Origin: CAVQJU01 sp963729215
GTDB taxonomy: Bacteria; Acidobacteriota; Vicinamibacteria; Vicinamibacterales; CAVVIG01
Length of the DNA: 64,000 nucleotides
Assembly (NCBI GenBank): GCA_963729215.1
Contig: CAVSND010000006.1
Location: forward strand, 248,001-312,000
Direction of reading: 5' to 3'
This document shows positions 26,171 through 34,986 of this stretch, piece after piece; position 1 is the stretch's first letter, and the number at the start of each line of letters is the position of its first letter. The notes under the pieces are model-generated. The model saw only the letters and a program-made list of their open reading frames with translations, was not told the origin of the DNA and did no database searches. The position numbers and the translations under genes were made by a program.

Positions 26171-27166
26171 GTGCGTTCGCTAGTTCTCGTCGCGATGAGC
26201 GGCGCGACCGCCCGGGGTCAGGCGGCTCCGACTCCAGGGACTCCAGGCGCTCCGGTTGCCGGCGCGCAGGGCCGAGGGGGTCCGGGCGGACCGGGTCGAG
26301 GTGGGTTCGGCGGTCGCGGACCAGCGTTTACGCCCACCGCCGGCGCCAAAGACCTGAAGACGGTCCTCTACAACTGGACCTGGCACATGGGGATGCTGCG
26401 GAGCGGGAACGAGTCCGAGCTCGTCAAGACGCTCGAGTACCAGGCTGACGGCGGCACGATCCAGGTCGACGGTCAATCTTGCGCGCTGACGAAGTATCGC
26501 ATCAGCGCCAATTACCAGGTCCCGGGGTACCGGACGCAGATCGAGTGCACGCGCTCGAACGGCCAGGTGTACAAGAACGTGGAGACGATGAGCGGAGAGT
26601 ACGCCTGGGACGAAGACATTCCCGGCGCGGAAATCGTTCCCGGCAAGGGCAAGGCCACACCACGGCCCGACGCATTCCAGGAGCGGTGGATCCGTCTCTG
26701 GGCCAGCCCTCACGGCGCGCCGAAGGCCGCCATCGCCGGCGCGGCCGGCCTGCCGCCGTCCGAGTCCTTCGGTCAGAACCCCGCCGTCCTGATCGATCGC
26801 CAGACAGCAGCCGGGGCGAAGTCGACGACGACGCTGTCGTGGCAGGGGGATAAAGCCGTCGTCACGTATCCGATCCCGGGAGTGCCTGGGGCGACGGCGA
26901 CGGCGACGCTCGACAGCGGTTTCCTGCCGGAGCGCGTGGTCGTGAAGAACGGAACGAACACGACGGAGTTCGTCTACGGCAACTTCGAGGACTGGAACAA
27001 TCCGCTGTTCAAGATCGAGGCTCTGTACGCCGGCACGATCGTCGAGCGCCGGAACGGCACGGTCGTTCGGGACGTGAAGACGAAGGTGACCGAGATCGGC
27101 CAGGTGTACGTGGTCGTACCGGTTCCGGACAGCGTGCAGAAGGCCGGCAGGGCCGGCAGTAAGTAA
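26171..27166 (+). CDS. exported protein, stand-alone N-half of a two-domain family
   Basis: After a Gly/Pro-rich leader, the conserved block starts K-D-L-K-T-V-L-Y-N-W-T-W-H-M-G-M-L-R. It contains G-E-Y-A-W-D-E-D-I-P-G-A-E-I-V-P, V-T-Y-P-I-P-G-V-P-G-A-T-A-T-A-T-L, F-E-D-W-N-N-P-L and R-R-N-G-T-V-V-R-D-V. All recur in the N-halves of the fused genes at 41290 and 43485. The GTG at 26171 is the frame limit. An ATG at 26142 in the next frame opens M-V-D-R-R-S-L-A-I-G and may be the real signal peptide, joined by a frameshift. The C-half is the separate next gene, 18 bases on. Function unknown. Confidence 0.72.
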   Translation: MRSLVLVAMSGATARGQAAPTPGTPGAPVAGAQGRGGPGGPGRGGFGGRGPAFTPTAGAKDLKTVLYNWTWHMGMLRSGNESELVKTLEYQADGGTIQVDGQSCALTKYRISANYQVPGYRTQIECTRSNGQVYKNVETMSGEYAWDEDIPGAEIVPGKGKATPRPDAFQERWIRLWASPHGAPKAAIAGAAGLPPSESFGQNPAVLIDRQTAAGAKSTTTLSWQGDKAVVTYPIPGVPGATATATLDSGFLPERVVVKNGTNTTEFVYGNFEDWNNPLFKIEALYAGTIVERRNGTVVRDVKTKVTEIGQVYVVVPVPDSVQKAGRAGSK

Positions 27167-27184
27167 CGTCAAGTGAGGCTTGCG

Positions 27185-28051
27185 ATGAAGGCAACCACGC
27201 TCGCACTCGTTCTCGGCGTCATTGTCGGTGCCTGGGCCACGCCCGTGGCCGCGCAATTTGGCCCGCCTCCTCCGCCGGCGGATCCAAACGCGCCGGTGCC
27301 CAAGCTGGCCAACGGAAAGCCTGACCTGTCAGGGTCCTGGCAGGGGGTCAGCGGCGGTCAGCAGGGTTCCGGCGGCGACATGTTCCGGCGGTGCACGCCG
27401 TTCCAGACGAAGAACTGCATGGAGTGGACCAATCAGAGCGAGGACTGGGTGTTCATGTCGGCAACTCGGCTCGACGAGCGTCAGCCGCTGTACAAGCCGG
27501 AGCACTGGGACAAGATGATCGAGCTCGATCAGTGGACGAACAAGTACGACCCCGTCATGACCTGCCTCCCGCTCGGAATTCCGAGGCAGGGTCCACCCGC
27601 ACGAATCTTCCAGACCGAGAACGACATCACGATGCTCTACAGGGGAGGTGGCGACGGCGGCGGCGGGTACGCGGAGTTCCGCATGATCCCGCTCGACGGC
27701 AAGCCCCACGATCCCAAACGGGCGGCTCAGTACACGTACATGGGGTACACCGTCGGCCGCTGGGAAGGCGACACGCTGGTCCTCGACTCGATCGGCTTCA
27801 GCGATGAGACCTGGCTGGGGCGCGGCGGCTTCTTCCACTCCGACCAGATGCGCGTCATCGAGAAGTTCACGCGCAAAGGTAACGAGATCCTCTACGAAGT
27901 GACGGTCGAGGACCCGGAGGTGCTGGTCAAGCCGTGGGTCATGCCTTCACGGACCTTGCGGCTCTCCAACGCCAATACGATCATCCCGGAGCGGGGAAGT
28001 TGCAGCGCGGACACCGAACTCAAAGAGGTCAGCAGCCAGTTTCGGCACTGA
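27185..28051 (+). CDS. exported protein, stand-alone C-half of the two-domain family (K-P-D-L-S-G type)
   Basis: 288 residues from ATG 27185. The signal peptide ends V-A-A-Q, then L-A-N-G-K-P-D-L-S-G-S-W. Conserved features are L-Y-K-P-E-H-W-D-K, D-Q-W-T-N-K-Y-D-P-V-M-T-C, Y-M-G-Y-T-V-G-R-W-E-G-D-T-L-V, W-L-G-R-G-G-F-F-H-S-D and the extreme C-terminus S-S-Q-F-R-H. The fused paralogues end T-S-Q-I-R-H and S-S-Q-I-R-H. The mature protein is probably periplasmic or surface-exposed. No catalytic signature is recognised. A family A half-repeat starts 27 bases after the stop. Confidence 0.75.
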   Translation: MKATTLALVLGVIVGAWATPVAAQFGPPPPPADPNAPVPKLANGKPDLSGSWQGVSGGQQGSGGDMFRRCTPFQTKNCMEWTNQSEDWVFMSATRLDERQPLYKPEHWDKMIELDQWTNKYDPVMTCLPLGIPRQGPPARIFQTENDITMLYRGGGDGGGGYAEFRMIPLDGKPHDPKRAAQYTYMGYTVGRWEGDTLVLDSIGFSDETWLGRGGFFHSDQMRVIEKFTRKGNEILYEVTVEDPEVLVKPWVMPSRTLRLSNANTIIPERGSCSADTELKEVSSQFRH

Positions 28052-28077
28052 CGCGGCGCACGGCCTGATCGCAGACG

Positions 28078-28110
28078 AATAACGCAGAGATCGCAGAGAT
28101 CGCCGAGAGG
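28078..28110. repeat. interspersed repeat family A, half element
   Basis: A-A-T-A-A-C-G-C-A-G-A-G-A-T-C-G-C-A-G-A, then G-A-T-C-G-C-C-G-A-G, matches one arm of the elements at 9321 and 22209. The second arm is absent. Confidence 0.75.
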
Positions 28111-28120
28111 AAAGAATCTC

Positions 28121-28149
28121 TTGACGGCATATCCTGTGTATCATACACT
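28121..28149 (+). promoter_or_regulatory. promoter with overlapping palindrome, likely PadR operator
   Basis: T-T-G-A-C-G (28121-28126), a 17-base spacer and T-A-C-A-C-T (28144-28149) form a good sigma-70-type promoter. G-T-G-T-A-T-C-A-T-A-C-A-C (28136-28148) is a perfect 13-base palindrome over the -10 box. PadR regulators usually bind such AT-rich palindromes and repress their own gene, and the padR-like gene starts about 45 bases on. Confidence 0.65.
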
Positions 28150-28191
28150 GTGTTCGATATGCTGTGCATGGCCATGGTGGCGCGTCTTCCC

Positions 28192-28548
28192 ATGAACTCA
28201 GACCTTCTCGAAAACCTCCGCCTGGAACTGCGGCGCGGCGGCCTGGTGCTGGCCGTGCTGGCGAAACTCCGCTCCGAATATCACGGGTATGCGCTGGCGA
28301 AGGCCCTGAAAGAGAGCGGCCTCGAGATCGACGAAAACACGTTGTATCCCCTGCTGCGCCGGTTGGAGAGCCAGAAGCTGCTGGACAGCCACTGGCGGGT
28401 CGAAGACAAACGGAACAAGCGCTTCTACCACCTGTCCGCGGACGGAGAGCCGGTGCTCGACTGGTTGCTGGAGGAATGGCGGAGCATCAACGGCGCGATT
28501 GAGACGCTGCTCGAGGCGCCCATCGCCGCCAGAAAGAAGAAAGCATGA
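28192..28548 (+). CDS. PadR-family transcriptional regulator
   Basis: I choose ATG 28192 (M-N-S-D-L-L-E-N-L-R-L-E-L-R-R-G), the typical start of this subfamily; GTG 28150 and ATG 28159 are also in frame. 118 residues with the PadR winged helix: L-V-L-A-V-L-A-K-L, Y-H-G-Y-A-L-A-K-A-L, D-E-N-T-L-Y-P-L-L-R-R-L-E and the wing D-K-R-N-K-R-F-Y-H-L-S. It overlaps the next gene by four bases (A-T-G-A). Acidobacterial PadR genes very often precede a membrane protein with a HAAS/permease-prefix domain, as here. Confidence 0.88.
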   Translation: MNSDLLENLRLELRRGGLVLAVLAKLRSEYHGYALAKALKESGLEIDENTLYPLLRRLESQKLLDSHWRVEDKRNKRFYHLSADGEPVLDWLLEEWRSINGAIETLLEAPIAARKKKA

Positions 28549-29558
28549 CGCACGAACTCACGAATCAGGAATTGCTGGATCGCTATGTTCACGCGGTGAA
28601 GATGCTGCTGCCCGCGGACAAGATGGACGACATCGCGGCGGAAATCCGCTCCAATCTGCAATCGCTGGTGGAAGACAAGGCCACGCAACTGGGGCGGGAA
28701 CTGAGCCCCGTCGAAATGAGCGCGATTCTGAAGCAGCACGGTCATCCGATGCTGGTGGCCGGCCGGTACCGGGATCAGGCGACGCGGGGCCTGATCAGTC
28801 CGGAGTTGTTTCCGTTCTACTGGTTCACGCTGCGCGCCATTCTGGCTCTGTGGGTGACGATCAGAGTGATTGTGGCGGTGTTCACGCTTCAGGGAACCGC
28901 GACGGCCAGCTCGGTCCTGCTGACGCTTGGCCGCGACGTCCTGCGCGCGGCGTTCTTCATTCCGGCGGGCGTCACACTGATGTTCGCCGCCTGCGGAATA
29001 CCTGGCAGTTCAAATTCCGATACTCGGAGAGATGGAAGCCGGAGTCTCTGGCTCCCGTTCCGCGCATCTGGCAACCGCGGTCTCCAGCAGCGGCCCATGG
29101 TTCACATTGCCGGTGGAATCGTGTGGCTCGTCTTTTGGGCTCTGGCGTTGTTCGTCACCTGGGTTCTTCTGGGTCTGGGGCGGCAGGGGCGTGTTCAGTC
29201 CGTCCGATGTCGTGTACGCGATGCGGCTGCCCTTATGGCTGCTGGCCGCGTTCGGCATTTCTCAGTCGTGGCTGAACTACACGCGCTTCGCCACGGCCGA
29301 GTGGCGGCGGTTTCTGCTCACCGCGGTGGTCGCCGCGGGAATGGTGCTCGCGGTCTTCCTGCTACGCCGAGGCGACTTATTGGTCCGCAGGTCCCAACTG
29401 GGATCCTACCCATGGCCAGGTCGCTGGCGACGCTGAATCAGATGGCCGCGGGTGTCCTGGTGCTGGCCTGTGTTTTCGCGGGCCTGCTGTGTCTCCATGA
29501 AGTTCGGCGCTTTTTCGGGCCGGGCAATCCAGTGATAAGTTCAACGGACACAAGGTGA
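28545..29558 (+). pseudogene. HAAS/permease-prefix-type membrane protein with several frameshifts
   Basis: The first 145 residues are in frame: an N-terminal HAAS-like helical domain (L-L-D-R-Y-V-H-A-V-K-M-L-L, I-A-A-E-I-R-S-N-L) followed by transmembrane helices. Near 28993 the frame is lost: expected E-Y-L-A and F-K-F-R-Y-S-E-R-W-K-P-E-S-L appear in other frames. Later pieces return in frame one (I-V-W-L-V-F-W-A-L-A-L-F), then frame three (Y-A-M-R-L-P-L-W-L-L-A-A-F), then frame one to the stop. It is coupled to padR. Either several sequence errors or a decaying gene. Confidence 0.68.
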
Positions 29559-29605
29559 TGTATTGATCTTGTGCGGTCGCGGATCCCCGGCTAAACTTCG
29601 GGAGG

Positions 29606-32115
29606 ATGAGAACCGGAATCGCGACGGTGGCCGTCCTGCTCTGCCTCGGGGCGGCACACGAGCCGGTGCCCGCCAACGCTCAGAGCCCCCGCGAACACCG
29701 CGACGCCCGTCTCCCCGCAGCGTGCTTTGATCGGCCAGGTACCTGTCTGGGCTGCCATAGCGACAGACTCAAGTCGGGCGGCCTGGCGTTGTCGGCATTG
29801 AATCTGGACGCGCCTGGCAACGACGTCCAGAGCCCTGGAAGTACCGAGATTGCCGAGAAAGTCATCCGCAAGCTGCGCGGCGGTCTCATGCCGCCCGCAG
29901 GCGCCCGGCGCCCGGATAAGCAGGCGTCGGCCGACTTCGTCTCGTGGCTCGAAAACGAAATCGACACCCACGCGACGGCTCCTCACCCGGGACGAGTGCC
30001 ACTGCGCCGCCTCAACCGCCGGGAGTACGGGTACGCCATTCGCGACCTGCTCGGGCTCGACATCGACGCGACGGCGTGGCTGCCCGACGACAACATCAAG
30101 GGCAACTTCGACAACAACGCCGCCGCCCTGCAGGTGTCGCCCAATTTCATCAACCAGTACGTGTACGCCGCGCGCGCCGTCGCGGAAGAGGCGATCGGCA
30201 ACCCCAAGGCTCCCGCCGAGACGACCACCTATGGCGACGCCGCCAACATGGTGATCTCCCTTCCGCCGTCGGGCGAACCCGGCACCGGCAGGCAGCAGCA
30301 TCACATCGAAGGGATGCCGTTTGGCACGCGGGGCGGCTTCAGCGTCGAACACAACTTCCCCGCGGACGGCGAGTACGAGCTCACGATCGGCGACATGGCG
30401 CTCGCCCGCGAAGTGCCGCGGATGGAATTCGAAAACACCGTGATCGCCCTGCTCGACGGCAAGGAGTTCTATCGCACGACCATCGGCGGCGATGCCGACC
30501 ACAAGGCGATCGATCAGCGACTGGATCCCGCGGTCGAGGAGATCAACGGACGGCTGCGGAAGATCCGCTTCCGGGCCACGCAAGGCCAGCACAAGCTGGC
30601 GATCACCTTCGTGCAGCGCAGCTTTGCCGAGAGCGACGAGCGTATCCGGACCATTGCGCTCGAGGGCGGCCAGGAACGCATCCAGGCCGCGCATGCCCTG
30701 CAGATCCGCGGGCCGCTCGCGGTCACCGGCATGAGCGCGTCGGCGAGCCGGTCGAAGATTTTCATCTGCAGGCCCAAGGACGCTGCGAGCGAAGAGCGGC
30801 GTGCGCCAACCGGATCGTCGAGAGTCTCGCGCGGCGCGCCTTCCGGCGCCCGGTGACCGCTGAAGATCTCACGCCCTTGATGGCGTTCTACAAGTCCGGA
30901 TCGGCGAACGGAGGATTCGAGGGCGGCGTGCGCGATGCGCTCAGCGCGATCCTGGCGAGCCCGCATTTCCTCTATCGCGCGGAATCCGGAGCCGGGACCG
31001 GTGCGGCTCGCACGCTGTCCGATCTGGAACTCGCGTCGCGCCTGTCCTTCTTCCTGTGGAGCAGCCTGCCGGACGACGAACTGTTGAAGCTCGCCGCCGA
31101 CTCGCGGCTGAGCAAACCCGACGTGCTGGCCGGACAGGTGAGCCGGATGCTCGCCGACCCGCGCGCGAAATCCCTGAGCAGCGATTTCGCGTTCCAGTGG
31201 CTCCATCTGTCCAAGCTCGACGAGATCACCCCGGACAGAACCCAGTTTCCGCAGGCGAGCCGGCTGCTGGATCCTCGCGGGATGTTCAGGGAGGAATTGC
31301 GGCTGTTCATCGACAGCGTCCTGCGCAGCGATCGCAGCGTGCTCGACCTGCTGACCGCGGATTACACCTTCCTCAACGAACGCCTGGCGATGCACTACGG
31401 CATCGAGACGGTCAAAGGCGGCGACTTCCGTCGCGTGACGCTCGACAACCCGGCCCGTTACGGCCTGCTGGGCAAGGGCGCCATCCTGATGTTGACCGCG
31501 TATCCCAATCGCACTTCGCCCGTGCTGCGCGGCGCCTGGATACTCGATCGCCTGCTCGGCGCGCCGCCGCCCGAGCCGCCTCTCAACGTCCCGACGCTGC
31601 CGGAAAACAAGCGCGGTCAGCCGGCGCGAACGCTGCGGGCGAGGCTCGAGCAGCACCGCGCGAATCCGACGTGCGCCGCGTGTCACGGCGCGATGGATCC
31701 GCTCGGGCTCGCGCTGGAGAATTTCAGCGCGGTCGGTCAGTTCCGGGCCAACGACCCCGACACGCTGACGCCCATCGATCCCACCGGTCAGTTGCCGGAC
31801 GGCACGACGATCAATGGACCAGACGACCTGCGCCGGGCGCTCGTCACCCGGCCCGATCATCAGTTCGTGCAGACGCTCACCGAAAACCTGATGACCTATG
31901 CGCTGGGCCGGAGCCTCGACTACCACGACATGCCCGCGGTCCGCCGCATCGTCCGCCAGACGGCCGCCGACGACTACCGCTTCAAGTCCATCGTGCTTGG
32001 CGTTGTTTCGAGTGATGCGTTCCGCAAGAAGGAATTCGAAGGCCCTGTGAACACAGACCAGGCGCCTCCGAGAGAGAAGAAGCTGGCGTCACCGAAAGCG
32101 GAGGAAACTGAGCTC
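29606..32115 (+). CDS. DUF1592-type multidomain protein with haem-c-like motifs (one frameshift)
   Basis: The ATG at 29606 opens a signal peptide. C-L-G-C-H (residues 47-51) is a planctomycete-type cytochrome c motif. DUF1587 follows (L-R-R-L-N-R-R-E-Y-G-Y-A-I-R-D-L-L-G), then a carbohydrate-binding-like middle, DUF1595 and DUF1592 (L-E-L-A-S-R-L-S-F-F-L-W-S-S-L-P-D), DUF1588 (G-R-I- or G-A-I-L-M-L-T-A-Y-P-N-R-T-S-P-V; C-A-A-C-H-G-A-M-D-P-L-G) and DUF1585 at the end. A base is lost near 30800, between S-K-I-F-I-C-R-P and A-N-R-I-V-E-S-L-A-R-R-A-F-R. Downstream the frame has no stop before the DUF1552 gene. Such proteins pair with DUF1552 in exported complexes of unknown function. Confidence 0.85.
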
Positions 32116-33399
32116 ATGTCGTTCCTGACGCGAAAACATCTGTCGCGGCGCGAGGTTCTCAAGGGGGCCGGCGCGACCATCGCGCTCCCGCTGCTGGACG
32201 CGATGATCCCGGCACGAACGGCGCTGGCGCAGACGGTCGCCGCAGCCAGCCCGCGCCTGGGCTTCGTGTACTTTCCCCATGGCGCGCTCCAGGAGGAGTG
32301 GACGCCGACGCGGACCGGCCGCGACTTCGATTTTCCGTTCATCCTCAAGCCCCTGGAACCCCTGCGCGAGCACGTGACCGTCGTGAGCGGCCTGCGCAAC
32401 AAGGGCGGGGAAAGCTCCAGCCCGCACGGCATCATCGAAGAGACGTGGCTGAACTGCGTCAGCCCGCGAAAGCGCGATGCGAAGACCGGGATCGGTATCA
32501 CGGCCGATCAGATCGCCGCGCGGCATCTCGGCAAAGACACGTCGCTCCCCTCGCTGGAACTCTGCGCCGAGCCGGGCGGCATGATCTCGTTCCGGACGCC
32601 CAATCAGCCGCTGCCGATGGAGAGCAATCCGCGGAAGGTGTTCTTCGGCATGTTCGGCCAAGGCGATACGAAGGAAGAACGCCAGTCCATTCTGAAAACA
32701 ACGGACAGCCTGCTCGACTACGTGAGGGAATCGACAGCCAGCCTGAACCGCAAGCTCGACGCAGGCGACCGGGCGAGGGTCAGCGACTACCTGGACTCGG
32801 TCCGTGAAATCGAGCTCCGCGTCCAGAAGCTCGAACAGAATGCCCAGTCGATCGATCTGCCTGGCGCGCCGCTCGGGCCGCCGGAGGATTTCGGCGAGCT
32901 CGTCGGCGTGCAGTTCGAAATGCTGGCCCTGGCCTGGCAGACGAATCGGACCAGGGTGGCGACGCTGAAGATGGTCGAAGAGGCGAGCATGCGGACGTAC
33001 CCGAACCTCGGCGTCCACGAAGCCTTCCACCCGACGTCGCATTGGGGAGGATTCCCGGAACGCGTCGCCAACCTGAGGCTCATCCAGAATTACCACACGG
33101 CCGTCTTCGCGAAGTTCGTGCAGCGCCTCAAGGACATGCCCGAAGGCGACGGCTCGGTCCTCGATCATTCGATCATTCTGTTCGGCAGCAACATGGCCAA
33201 CAGCGACGCGCACAACAACGATCCGCTGCCGCAGGCGCTGATCGGCCGTGGCGGCGGCGTCAAGGGCAACCAGCACCTGCACTACAAGCAGGACACCCCG
33301 CACGCGAACATCCTGGTGACGATGCTCGACCGCGCGGGCGTGCCGGCCGGCGAGCTGGAGAAGTTCGCCGACACCACCGGAGCGTTCTCGGAAATATGA
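32116..33399 (+). CDS. Tat-exported DUF1552 protein
   Basis: The ATG at 32116 follows G-A-G-G-A-A. M-S-F-L-T-R-K-H-L-S-R-R-E-V-L-K is a twin-arginine signal with a following hydrophobic stretch (A-T-I-A-L-P-L-L-D-A-M). The mature part has G-F-V-Y-F-P-H-G-A and S-P-H-G-I-I-E, then V-H-E-A-F-H-P-T-S-H-W-G-G and I-I-L-F-G-S-N-M-A-N-S-D-A-H, the DUF1552 pattern, which resembles DUF1501/sulfatase-type proteins. About 427 residues, normal for the family. It directly follows its usual partner DUF1592, in the same frame and with no intervening stop. Function unknown. Confidence 0.88.
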   Translation: MSFLTRKHLSRREVLKGAGATIALPLLDAMIPARTALAQTVAAASPRLGFVYFPHGALQEEWTPTRTGRDFDFPFILKPLEPLREHVTVVSGLRNKGGESSSPHGIIEETWLNCVSPRKRDAKTGIGITADQIAARHLGKDTSLPSLELCAEPGGMISFRTPNQPLPMESNPRKVFFGMFGQGDTKEERQSILKTTDSLLDYVRESTASLNRKLDAGDRARVSDYLDSVREIELRVQKLEQNAQSIDLPGAPLGPPEDFGELVGVQFEMLALAWQTNRTRVATLKMVEEASMRTYPNLGVHEAFHPTSHWGGFPERVANLRLIQNYHTAVFAKFVQRLKDMPEGDGSVLDHSIILFGSNMANSDAHNNDPLPQALIGRGGGVKGNQHLHYKQDTPHANILVTMLDRAGVPAGELEKFADTTGAFSEI

Positions 33400-34986
33400 A
33401 CTCGTGGCTCGTGGCTCGGGGCTCGGGACTCGGGTTGATCGTCGGGGCTGCGGCGCTGGTTACGCTATTGCCCGCTGCGGCCGACGCACAAACACCCGTA
33501 GCGTCCGCGCTTTAGCCGGACGGCGGAGAAAGGCGCCAGCCGGAAGTCTGATGTCAACCGCCGCGACGTCGATGGCAGCACGCCGTTGCAGTGGGCGGTC
33601 TACAAGAACGATGTCACCGAAGCCAGGCGTCTGCTGCGCGCCGGCGCCGACGTCTCGCTCGCCAACAACTACGGCGCCACGCCGATGAGCCTCGCCGCCG
33701 AAGTCGGCAACACCGACATGCTGAAGCTGCTCCTCGAAGTCGGCGCGAACGCCGACTCCCCCAATGCCGACGGGCAGACGGCACTCCAGGCGGTCGCGAG
33801 AACGGGCAAGGTCGACGCCGCGCAGGTGCTGCTGGACCACCACGCCGCCGTCGATGCGCGGGAAAAATGGGGCGGACAGACCGCGCTGATGTGGGCGTCC
33901 GCGCGCCGGCATCCGGAGATGATGCAGCTGTTGATCGCCAGGGGCGCCGACGTGAACGCGCGCTCCATCGATCGCGACTATCAGCGTCACGTGACGGCCG
34001 AGGGGCGTCCCAAGAGCCTGGACAGCGGCGGGCTGACGCCGCTGCTCTATGCCGCGCGGGAGAATTGCATCGCGTGCGTGGACGTGTTGCTCAAGAACAA
34101 GGCGGATATCGATCTGCCGGATCCCGACGGCGTCTCGCCGCTGCTGCTGGCGATCATGAACGCGAACTGGGACCTGGCGAAGCAGCTGATCGCCGCGGGA
34201 GCCGATGTCAACCAGTGGGACATCTACGGAGAGGCGCCGCTGCTCACGGCGGTCGATCTGCGCAATCGCGTTGACGGCGGACGAGCCTCCATCGATCCCA
34301 CGAACACGACGAAGGGGATGGCGATCGTCAACCTGCTGCTGGAGCGCGGCGCCGATCCGAACATGCAACTGCTCTTCAAGCCGGCGAACGTGCGCGGCGG
34401 GGGCACGACCTTTACACGGGGCGCGACGCCGCTGATTCGCGCCGCCACCAACGGCGACCTCGAGGCCGTCAAGATCCTGCTCGCCCACGGCGCCGACGCG
34501 ACCGTCTACATGGCGGATCGGCAGACGCCGATTCATGCCGCGATTGCCGGCCGCGCCGCGGAGCCGCAGGCGCTGGAATTGATCAAAGTGCTGCAGAAGG
34601 CCGGGACCGACGTGAATGTGATCGCCCTCGTCAACCACCCCGAGGAGATTCGGGGCGGCACCGCGCTGCACTATGCCGTCCGCAAGCGGTATAAGGAGGT
34701 CATCAAGCTGCTGGCCTCCTATGGCATCGACATGGACGCCGTGGATCAGGACGGCCTCACCGCGCTGGACTACACGCAGTCCCGCGGCTTCATGCCGTTC
34801 ATGGCGTTGCAAACGCCGTTATACAAAGACGAGGCGGCCCTGCTCCGCGAGCTGGGTGCGACCAGACTGCTGGCTCGAAGCGCCGTGTGGCCCGTTCTTG
34901 GCCCGCCACAGGGCATCTGGGAAGATATCTGGCCCCTTGGCGAATCGCGAGTTCATGAGCCCGTCTACCAGCGCAAGGCCGACTGA
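33396..34986 (+). CDS. exported ankyrin-repeat protein, 5' end disrupted by repeat elements
   Basis: The ATG at 33396 overlaps the DUF1552 stop and opens a signal peptide (G-L-I-V-G-A-A-A-L-V-T-L-L-P-A-A-A-D-A-Q). The frame meets TAG at 33513, inside a family D repeat. The rest of the gene lies in another frame: A-E-K-G-A-S-R-K-S-D-V-N-R-R-D-V-D-G, then about nine ankyrin repeats (A-R-R-L-L-R-A-G-A-D-V-S-L-A-N-N-Y-G-A-T; L-L-I-A-R-G-A-D-V-N-A-R; G-G-T-A-L-H-Y-A-V). Without the insert or frameshift it would be about 525 residues. Ankyrin repeats bind proteins; the partner is unknown but neighbours are exported. Confidence 0.8.
33401..33434 (+). repeat. heptad-like G-G-C-T-C-G-G / G-A-C-T-C-G-G repeat
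   Basis: Five tandem variants of the unit C-T-C-G-T-G-G / C-T-C-G-G-G-G / C-T-C-G-G-G-A occupy the first codons of the ankyrin gene and encode S-W-L-V-A-R-G-S-G-L-G. Such C-T-C-G-G-G-A tandems are otherwise intergenic in related genomes, to my recollection. Confidence 0.6.
33496..33524 (+). repeat. family D palindromic repeat inside the ankyrin gene
   Basis: C-C-G-T-A-G-C-G-T-C-C-G then C-G-C-T-T-T-A-G-C-C-G-G-A-C-G-G matches, in inverted orientation and with few differences, the element at 38405-38432. The loop T-T-T-A-G provides the TAG that stops the signal-peptide frame. Confidence 0.6.

Noticed and set aside
30514..31926. A 470-residue minus-strand open frame
   Set aside because: Antisense to the DUF1592 gene.
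29606..33399. Secondary-metabolite or toxin system in the DUF1592/DUF1552 region
   Set aside because: Both families are widespread exported hypotheticals in Acidobacteriota and Planctomycetes; no toxin, transporter or biosynthetic gene accompanies them.
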